This document shows, in pieces, positions 1-5,400 of a stretch of DNA of 7,082 nucleotides. The notes below the pieces were generated by a model. That model worked only from the letters and a program-made list of their open reading frames with translations. It was not told where the DNA came from and did no database searches. Within the stretch, counting starts at the first letter, position 1; every line of letters begins with the position of its first letter. The translations under genes were made by a program, and so were the position numbers. The DNA comes from Actinomycetota bacterium (GTDB lineage: Bacteria; Actinomycetota; Actinomycetes; Actinomycetales; Microbacteriaceae). Location: contig WLFX01000047.1 in NCBI GenBank assembly GCA_009703545.1, positions 1 through 7,082 of the forward strand, given 5' to 3'.

Positions 1-1
1 A

Positions 2-877
2 GCGCTCGACGTTCACCACACCATCGGTCACGATCTGGTCGGCATGGTCGTCGACGACATCGTCGTCGTCGGAGCAAAGCCCATGTTCATGACCGACTAC
101 ATCGCGTGCGGCAAAGTCGTTCCCGAGCGCATCGCCGACATCGTGCGTGGAATCGCCGAGGCCTGTGCACTAACCGGAACGGCACTGGTCGGTGGCGAAA
201 CGGCCGAGCACCCCGGGCTTTTAGGTGAAAACGACTACGACGTTGCTGGCGCGGCTGTCGGAGCCGTCGAAGCGGACGAGATGCTGGGCGCCGGACGCGT
301 TCAGCCTGGTGATGTCGTCATCGCGATGGCCTCGAGCGGAATTCATTCCAACGGATATTCGCTTGTTCGCCACATCCTTGCGAATCGCACCCTTGCGTTT
401 GATTCGACCGTTCCTGAATTTGACCGTGTTCTCGGACTCGAACTGCTCGAGCCGACCCGCTTGTACACCACACCGCTGTTGGACTCGCTCGCCGAGCACC
501 CCGGCGCGATTCACTCACTGAGCCACGTCACGGGCGGGGGAATCGCCGCGAATCTCGCCCGCGTGTTGCCGAGGGGCGTATGGGTCGACCTCGATCGTTC
601 TACCTGGAGTCCATTGCGCGTCTTCCGCGTTCTCGCTGACTGGGCGGGGGATTCACTCGAATCGACCGAAGGTACGTGGAACCTTGGTATTGGGATGCTC
701 GCTGTCGTATCCCACGAATCTGCGAGCACACTTACCCGCGAATGGACGACCGCCGGAATCGATTCCTGGGTTGTCGGTCACGTTTCGGACCGCGAGCATT
801 CGTTGGACGGGTACGTCACGAGCGCCAAGGGCGTCGACGGCGGAGCCGTAAGACTTGTCGGCAGTTACGCTGACTGA
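2..877 (+). CDS. purM: Phosphoribosylformylglycinamidine cyclo-ligase (AIR synthase), 5'-truncated by window edge
   Basis: PurM closes the imidazole ring in purine synthesis, converting formylglycinamidine ribonucleotide plus ATP to aminoimidazole ribonucleotide in the cytoplasm. The frame is open from base 2 to the TGA at 875-877, giving 291 residues. PurM is usually about 350-370 residues, so roughly 60-80 N-terminal residues, including the start and the early glycine-rich segment, lie outside the window. Recognisable family blocks in order are GHDLVGMVVDDI, the GAKPMFMTDYIACGKVVPER segment, the ALVGGETAEHPG loop, DYDVAGAAVG, and ASSGIHSNGYSLVR, which marks the AIRS C-terminal domain. Later come SHVTGGGIAANLARVLP and a closing GWxxG-like region. 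An internal ATG at 44 is only a methionine inside the conserved GHDLVGM block and is not the start. No frameshift is seen. The 3' end overlaps the convergent DUF3073 gene by 13 bases. Identification is by recalled family motifs and is very secure. Confidence 0.97.
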   Translation, partial: ALDVHHTIGHDLVGMVVDDIVVVGAKPMFMTDYIACGKVVPERIADIVRGIAEACALTGTALVGGETAEHPGLLGENDYDVAGAAVGAVEADEMLGAGRVQPGDVVIAMASSGIHSNGYSLVRHILANRTLAFDSTVPEFDRVLGLELLEPTRLYTTPLLDSLAEHPGAIHSLSHVTGGGIAANLARVLPRGVWVDLDRSTWSPLRVFRVLADWAGDSLESTEGTWNLGIGMLAVVSHESASTLTREWTTAGIDSWVVGHVSDREHSLDGYVTSAKGVDGGAVRLVGSYAD

Positions 878-1089
878 ACCTCGTCATTGTCGTCGTTGTC
901 ATCCCCAGCGTTCGCATCGGAACTGGTCGAAGCGGGTGACGCATATTCCGGCCACTTTGCCAGGTCTTCGTCGAGGCGCGGATTTACCCCGAGTTCCGAT
1001 TCGAGCTTTGTCAGGTCGGTGTCGGGACTGAAGTATTTCAATTCGCGCGCAACTTTGGTGTGCTTCGCTTTTTGACGGCCGCGGCCCAT
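865..1089 (-). CDS. DUF3073 family small basic/acidic protein
   Basis: This 74-residue protein begins MGRGRQKAKHTKVARELKYF, the hallmark of the actinobacterial DUF3073 family, whose function is unknown. The N-terminal half is strongly basic. The middle (TDLTKLESELG, then LAKWPEYA) looks helical, and the C-terminal tail is low-complexity and very acidic (DDNDDNDE). The ATG at 1087-1089 is chosen because family members start exactly at this motif. An AAAGGGG ribosome-binding site lies six bases upstream; an in-frame ATG 24 bases further up has no family support. The TAA stop lies inside the purM coding end, giving a 13-base tail-to-tail overlap. As recalled, Mycobacterium tuberculosis Rv0810c is the equivalent gene beside purM (Rv0809), so this pairing is a conserved actinobacterial arrangement. 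No signal peptide or membrane segment is present. A nucleic-acid-binding role would fit the charge pattern but is only a guess. Confidence 0.93.
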   Translation of the reverse strand: MGRGRQKAKHTKVARELKYFSPDTDLTKLESELGVNPRLDEDLAKWPEYASPASTSSDANAGDDNDDNDEVQSA

Positions 1090-1162
1090 AGTGGACCCCT
1101 TTCCCTCACACAATTCGCCTCACCGGCGATCGTCGTGTCCGGGGCGTCAGACGTTCAGAATA
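1090..1162. other. Short intergenic gap with an imperfect inverted repeat (1116-1146)
   Basis: This 73-base gap separates the DUF3073 start from the stop of the downstream crcB gene, both on the minus strand. It contains an imperfect hairpin: CGCC (1116-1119) and CCGG (1123-1126) can pair with CCGG (1139-1142) and GGCG (1143-1146), with a three-base bulge and a 12-base loop. Neither side is followed by a convincing T-run on the relevant strand, so an intrinsic terminator is not supported. The gap may hold the DUF3073 promoter, but I could not identify clear -35 and -10 boxes. Confidence 0.35.
1096..1102 (-). promoter_or_regulatory. Ribosome-binding site of the DUF3073 gene
   Basis: Read on the minus strand this is AAAGGGG, six bases before the ATG at 1089. 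It supports the short 74-residue start over the in-frame ATG at 1113, which lies upstream of this site. Confidence 0.7.
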
Positions 1163-1540
1163 TCACGACCCGAGCAGAGCGATGGCGGAGATATACCCAA
1201 GTGCTGCCACAACTATCCCGCCGACAACATGCGATGTCACCATCATCGCGCCGATCCGGATCTCACGACGTTCGATGTGTTGCGCCGCCGTAACGGTCAG
1301 AGTCGAAAACGTGGTGAGCCCTGCTGCGAAGGCGAGAACGAGAGACGCGATGGTCCAGTCGAGCACGTTAGTCGCGAACGCACCCGCCGCGATGCCCACG
1401 GCGAGGCTTCCCACCCCGTTGACGGCAAACAAACCGCGTGACCACGTGCCGGGACGGACGACCGTCATGACCCAGAAGCGAGCTAGTGCACCGAGTCCGC
1501 CCGCCACGATTTGCGCAAATACCCACCAGGCGTCGATCAT
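1163..1540 (-). CDS. crcB: Fluoride channel subunit CrcB/Fluc (second gene of pair)
   Basis: This 125-residue membrane protein has four hydrophobic segments (about residues 6-27, 36-55, 60-86 and 97-122), matching the usual size and fold of CrcB/Fluc, which exports toxic fluoride passively as a dimer. Family motifs are GGLGALARF in segment 1, N41 in FAVNGVGS in segment 2, and GLTTFSTLT (74-82), the segment 3 break that normally holds the central ion site and the phenylalanine track. Here the first track position is F78, but the second is L81. Arginines R29/R35 and R91/R92/R95 lie in loops 1-2 and 3-4, and the C-terminus has none, so the positive-inside rule predicts both termini outside. The ATG at 1538-1540 overlaps the TGA of the upstream crcB gene as ATGA, implying translational coupling. 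The reading frame extends further upstream without homology, so this start is preferred. The stop is TGA at 1163. Confidence 0.95.
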   Translation of the reverse strand: MIDAWWVFAQIVAGGLGALARFWVMTVVRPGTWSRGLFAVNGVGSLAVGIAAGAFATNVLDWTIASLVLAFAAGLTTFSTLTVTAAQHIERREIRIGAMMVTSHVVGGIVVAALGYISAIALLGS

Positions 1541-1914
1541 GTCGCCCCCGAGCGGCGCGCGCCCAGCCTCAATCCAGCAATCGCACAGAGGAGGCCCACA
1601 ATGATGGATCCGATGGCATAGGAACCCATCACGACAAGGGCTGCGGCCCCATGGCGAACGATTGGCACCGCGACGTCGAGCGAAATTGCGGACAGGGTGG
1701 TGAAAGCTCCGAGAAATCCGGTCGTGACTCCGAGGTGCATCCAGGCGGGAATGGACGACATGCGTCGAGCGACGAGATATCCCAGCACAAATGAACCAAT
1801 CAGGTTGACCAATAGTGTCGGGTACGGCCACCAATAATCGTCAATTTCTCCCGCAACAAGAGCGATACCGATGCGCGCCGCACTACCCACAATCCCGCCG
1901 ATAAATACAGCCAC
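1537..1914 (-). CDS. crcB: Fluoride channel subunit CrcB/Fluc (first gene of pair)
   Basis: This is the partner subunit of the paired fluoride channel, also 125 residues with the start used here. Motifs are IGGIVGSAARIG in segment 1, LLVNLIGSFVLGYL (N37) in segment 2, and GFLGAFTTLSAIS (66-78) in segment 3. The two usual phenylalanine-track positions are L74 and I77, so this subunit lacks both. Loop 1-2 is acidic (E23, D25, D26), whereas R50/R51 in loop 2-3 and R116/R120/R121 at the C-terminus are basic. This predicts both termini inside, opposite to the partner. A GTG at 1912-1914 is chosen because TGAGG lies six bases upstream and the protein then begins at the usual family position. An in-frame GTG at 1990-1992 would add 26 residues without homology and leave only 20 bases before the divergent gene. 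The unit probably starts in the divergent gap. No fluoride riboswitch was recognised. Confidence 0.94.
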   Translation of the reverse strand: MAVFIGGIVGSAARIGIALVAGEIDDYWWPYPTLLVNLIGSFVLGYLVARRMSSIPAWMHLGVTTGFLGAFTTLSAISLDVAVPIVRHGAAALVVMGSYAIGSIIVGLLCAIAGLRLGARRSGAT

Positions 1915-1920
1915 AACGGA

Positions 1921-1925
1921 CCTCA
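1921..1925 (-). promoter_or_regulatory. Ribosome-binding site deciding the first crcB start
   Basis: The minus strand reads TGAGG here, six bases before GTG 1914. Neither alternative GTG (1992 or 1938) has a comparable purine-rich site, which favours the 125-residue product. Confidence 0.55.
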
Positions 1926-2000
1926 GTGACGTGTGCACAATCGCCAGCGTACTCGTGTCAGTTGCCCATAATTTCGCGGTTAGGCTTGTCACACGACGCC

Positions 2001-2007
2001 AAAGGAG
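2001..2007 (+). promoter_or_regulatory. Ribosome-binding site of the TipAS-domain gene
   Basis: AAAGGAG sits five bases before the GTG at 2013-2015. It is a near-ideal Shine-Dalgarno site and fixes the start against the upstream in-frame ATG at 1926, which lies in the divergent gap and would add a non-homologous leader. Confidence 0.8.
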
Positions 2008-2012
2008 TGCCC

Positions 2013-2456
2013 GTGTCCGTAGTTCCGCTCTTCAGTCACGATGACCATCGGGGCGAAATCGTTGAACGCTGGGGCACGAAGGCCTGGACTCAGTCATCGT
2101 CGTGGTGGAAGCAACTCGACGCCATTGGTCGCGACGCTTTCCTCGCCGAGGGCGTCGCCCTCAAGGTCGAATATTTAGACGCGAAAGACGCGGCACTCGC
2201 CGTCACAGACTCCACTGTCGTCGCCCTCGTCCTTAGGCACCGGAACTGGATCACACAGGGTTGGGGTGGGATAGAGCCCACCGCCGATCAATTCATCGGC
2301 CTCGGAAACATGTATGTCGCTGACGAGCGATTCGCTCGTCACTATGGCGGAATTGAAGGCGCTCGCTATGTGCGCGACGCGATCGTTGCGTGGGTCGCCG
2401 CAACCCCACAATCTTCGGCCACAAGCCGCCTTTCATCTAAAGGAACAACCTCGTGA
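2013..2456 (+). CDS. Stand-alone TipAS-type antibiotic-recognition domain protein
   Basis: This 147-residue soluble protein resembles the TipAS antibiotic-recognition domain (PF07739), the all-helical ligand-binding half of the MerR-family regulator TipAL that captures thiopeptide antibiotics. Matching blocks, as recalled, are VERWG (18-21) followed by a helix, H76 with the aromatic NWITQGW stretch, and the diagnostic LGNMYVADERFARHY (97-111) with a following YVRDAI helix (119-124). There is no N-terminal MerR helix-turn-helix, so it is unlikely to bind DNA by itself. Its length is close to the free TipAS product of Streptomyces. There is no signal peptide or membrane segment, so it acts in the cytoplasm. 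The last 17 residues are Ser/Thr-rich and probably disordered. The TGA overlaps the pump start as GTGA, so the two are probably translated together. By inference it could sequester or present a pump substrate. Its ligand is unknown. Confidence 0.85.
   Translation: MSVVPLFSHDDHRGEIVERWGTKAWTQSSSWWKQLDAIGRDAFLAEGVALKVEYLDAKDAALAVTDSTVVALVLRHRNWITQGWGGIEPTADQFIGLGNMYVADERFARHYGGIEGARYVRDAIVAWVAATPQSSATSRLSSKGTTS
2439..2444 (+). promoter_or_regulatory. Ribosome-binding site of the RND permease
   Basis: AAAGGA lies eight bases before GTG 2453, inside the end of the TipAS-domain gene. Together with the GTGA stop/start overlap it supports coupled but independently initiated translation of the pump. 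Confidence 0.7.
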
Positions 2457-5400
2457 ACCGTCTCGCCATATTCAGCCTCAGGAACCGAGCGCTCATCGCC
2501 CTGGTCACGGTTGTTGTTGCGATTTTTGGCGGCATCGCAATGTCACTTCTCAAACTCGAGCTGATTCCCTCGATTACATTCCCCCAACTCGTCGTCGTCA
2601 CGAACTACCCAGGCGCATCTCCTGTCATTGTCGAAAAAGAAGTTTCGACCCCGATCGAGACGGCGATTCAGGGAATCAACGGACTCGAGTCGACGACGGC
2701 GACGTCGCAGAACGGCCTGTCCCAGATTACGGCGGCGTTTGCCTACGGCACGAGCCTTGAATCGGCAGAACAAAAAGTTCAACTGGCGATCAACCGGATT
2801 TCGAACCTGCTTCCGGCCGGCGTAGAACCTCAGGTTATCGCTGGTTCATTTTCGGACATCCCGGTCCTCCAAATGGCGGTGACGAGCGATCTCGCCCCCG
2901 ATCAACTGAACCAAGTCTTGAAAGACATCGCGGTCAAAGAACTGACCAAGTTGGAGGGCGTTCGTGACGCTGCCGTGTTTGGCGCTAACGGCGAACACAT
3001 CGCCATCGTTCCCGACGATAAAGAGCTGGAACGGCGTGGATTGACGACCACCGATATTCAGACCGCATTACAGACCGCCGGAATTCGAATCGGTGCGGGC
3101 AGTGTTATGTCCGCTAAAGGCGAACTGTCGATTGTGTCGGGAACGCCGCTCGCGAGCCTCCCTGACATCCGCTCGGTCCCCGTGACGATTCCGTACAAGC
3201 CGCCGACCGTCAAGGTGCCGAAAGTGCCGGATTTTCCAACCATCTCGGTTAGTCCCCGATCCGCCGGAACGTGGAGTTGGGATGAGTTGAACGGTGGCGA
3301 ATGTATCGACAACTATGACGATGCGGACCCGTCGACTAACGACGCCTACCAGGCTACATACGAGGTAGTTGACTGTGCAGATTCGCATGAGGCACAACTT
3401 GTTCGCGTCGGTGACCTTCGCACGGATGCGGGAATCCCGATATACCCCGGCGACTCTGCGGCAGGACCCGTCGCGATGGGCGAGTGCTTCGCCTCCGGAA
3501 TCATCACGGCGTCGGCCTATGCGGCCTACCCGACGTTGTTGACAGATGTGCGTTACCCGACGAGCCAGACCCAGTGGAACAAGGGTGACACGTTCTATTA
3601 CTGCTTTGCTCACACCGTACCCATTGCCGACATCACGGGAAGCGTCGCTGGCAGCAGGGTGAACACGATAGTTCCCGCGGCGCCAGCAATACCTGGATCG
3701 TCCGCGACCGGCTCGTCGGCTTTTGGTTCGTCTGGTGCGCCGACAATCCCGACGACCCGCTCGGTCACCACAATCGGTGAACTCTCGCGAGTGTCCATTC
3801 AGCCCGATGTCATCACGTCAATTTCACGTGTGAACGGCCAACCATCGCTGACTCTTGCCATCACGAAACGCGCTGATGCGAACACGGTTGACGTGTCTCG
3901 CGCAGTTGTCTCTGCCCTTCCAGCCATCACCGACCTGCTCGGTAACGGCACTGAATTCACGGTCGTCTTCAATCAAGCGCCGTTCATCGAAAAAAGCATC
4001 GATTCGCTCGCAGTTGAGGGTCTCCTCGGACTGATTTTTGCCATCATCGTGATTCTCGTATTCTTGATGTCGATTCGATCGACGCTCGTCACCGCGGTGT
4101 CGATTCCGACGTCGCTGTTACTCACGTTCATCGGAATGTGGGCGAGTGACTTCTCGCTCAACATCCTCACAATCGGCGCCGTCACCATCTCGATTGGTCG
4201 AGTCGTCGACGATTCCATTGTGGTCGTGGAGAACATCAAGCGGCACCTCTCGCTCGGTGAAGAGCGAATGGACGCTATTCGCACGGCGGTTAAAGAAGTC
4301 GCGACCGCAGTCACCGCGTCGACCATCACCACGGTTGCTGTTTTCCTTCCGTTGGCGTTCGTCGGCGGGTTGTCCGGCGAACTATTCAAGCCATTTGCCG
4401 TGACCGTGACCATCGCACTCGTTGCATCGCTGTTCGTGTCGCTCACGATTGTCCCCGTGCTCGCCTATTGGTTCCTCGGCGACAAGAAGAAAAAGAAGTT
4501 GTCGACAAAGCCGGTCCGCGAGAAAAACGATTACCTGCAACGCGGGTATCGCCCCATCGTCCGTTGGACCATCACGCACCCGCTTGCGACGATGCTCATC
4601 GCGATCCTCACGCTGGGCGGGACTCTCGCCCTCGCTCCGCTGATGAAGACAAACTTCGTCGGGGGAAGCGGCCAGTCAACGATTACGCTGACTCACTCGA
4701 CGCCTGCCGGGCTCACGCTCATGGACCGTTCAGCGGTCGCCGAAGACGTCGAAGCGAAACTGCTGGACTACCCCGGAATCGAGACCGTCCAAACATCGAT
4801 TGGCGGGGGAAATGGCTTCGCGGCCTTCAATGGCCAAGCGGGAAACATCATCTACCAGATCACTATCTCGGATGCGGTGGACGCTGATCTGGTCCGCGCT
4901 GAAGTCACGCGTGACCTAAAAACCATCACGGACACGGGCGAAATTGTGTCGGCTCAAGGTGGTGCGTTTGGTTCACAGACCATCGACATCACCGTGAAAG
5001 CCCCGTCGGAAGAGACGCTCACCGCGGTCACTTCAGCCATCGCCGCGGCGATCACCGAGTCCAAAGCGGCTGACAGCGTTACGACGTCGCTCGACGACAC
5101 GCAATCCTACATTTCGATTTCTATCAATCGGAAAGAAGCGGCGAAGTACGCGCTGTCCGAGGTTCTGATCGGACGGACACTGTCGGGACTCATTGCCCCC
5201 AGCGCCATTGGCCAGGTTGTCATCGATGACGTCACGATGGACCTCATTGTCGAGACAAAGAATTCGCCAGACACCCTCGGTGAATTGCGTAACTACAAGA
5301 TCACCACGCCACTCGGCGCCACGGTTCTTCTGTCCAAGGTGGCGACCATCGGGATCGCCAAAACTGCCGCGTCCCGCACGACCGAACGTGGCGTCCTGTC

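Larger units (their letters stand above)
1915..2012. promoter_or_regulatory. Divergent intergenic region between the crcB pair and the TipAS/RND unit
   Basis: This 98-base gap has to hold the promoters for both divergent units if the preferred crcB start is right. On the plus strand CATAAT (1967-1972) matches five of six bases of the -10 consensus and is the most AT-rich spot, but no good -35 box is visible at the right distance. On the minus strand GTGACA (1992-1987) resembles a -35 box, with only a poor -10 (TATGGG) 16 bases further on. I found no strong operator-like inverted repeat and no fluoride riboswitch. Confidence 0.45.

Noticed and set aside
1116..1146. Imperfect hairpin as an intrinsic terminator for the crcB unit
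   Set aside because: The stem has a three-base bulge and a 12-base loop, and no T-run follows on the minus strand.
1541..1834. N-terminal extension of the second crcB gene up to 223 residues
   Set aside because: The extra 98 residues are an Arg/His-rich out-of-frame reading of the first crcB gene. The ATGA overlap start gives the normal family length.
1915..2012. Possible fluoride riboswitch upstream of the crcB pair
   Set aside because: I looked on the minus strand for the conserved fluoride-riboswitch pseudoknot pattern and its helices and could not find it; the leader is also short.
3068..3613. Long antisense open frame opposite the pump insert, with similar long frames elsewhere inside the pump, purM and crcB genes
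   Set aside because: They are arginine-rich shadow translations of GC-rich genes with no family motifs or ribosome-binding sites.
3194..3763. The pump insert as a mobile element, intein or mis-assembled fusion
   Set aside because: It is in frame, has no terminal inverted or direct repeats and no intein or transposase motifs. Base composition looks like its neighbours by eye, and the pump resumes exactly where its internal repeat predicts.
4483..4498. A-rich lysine run in the pump as a programmed frameshift site
   Set aside because: The longest run is five A's, short of the A-AAA-AAG slippery heptamer, and the frame continues normally through well-conserved sequence.
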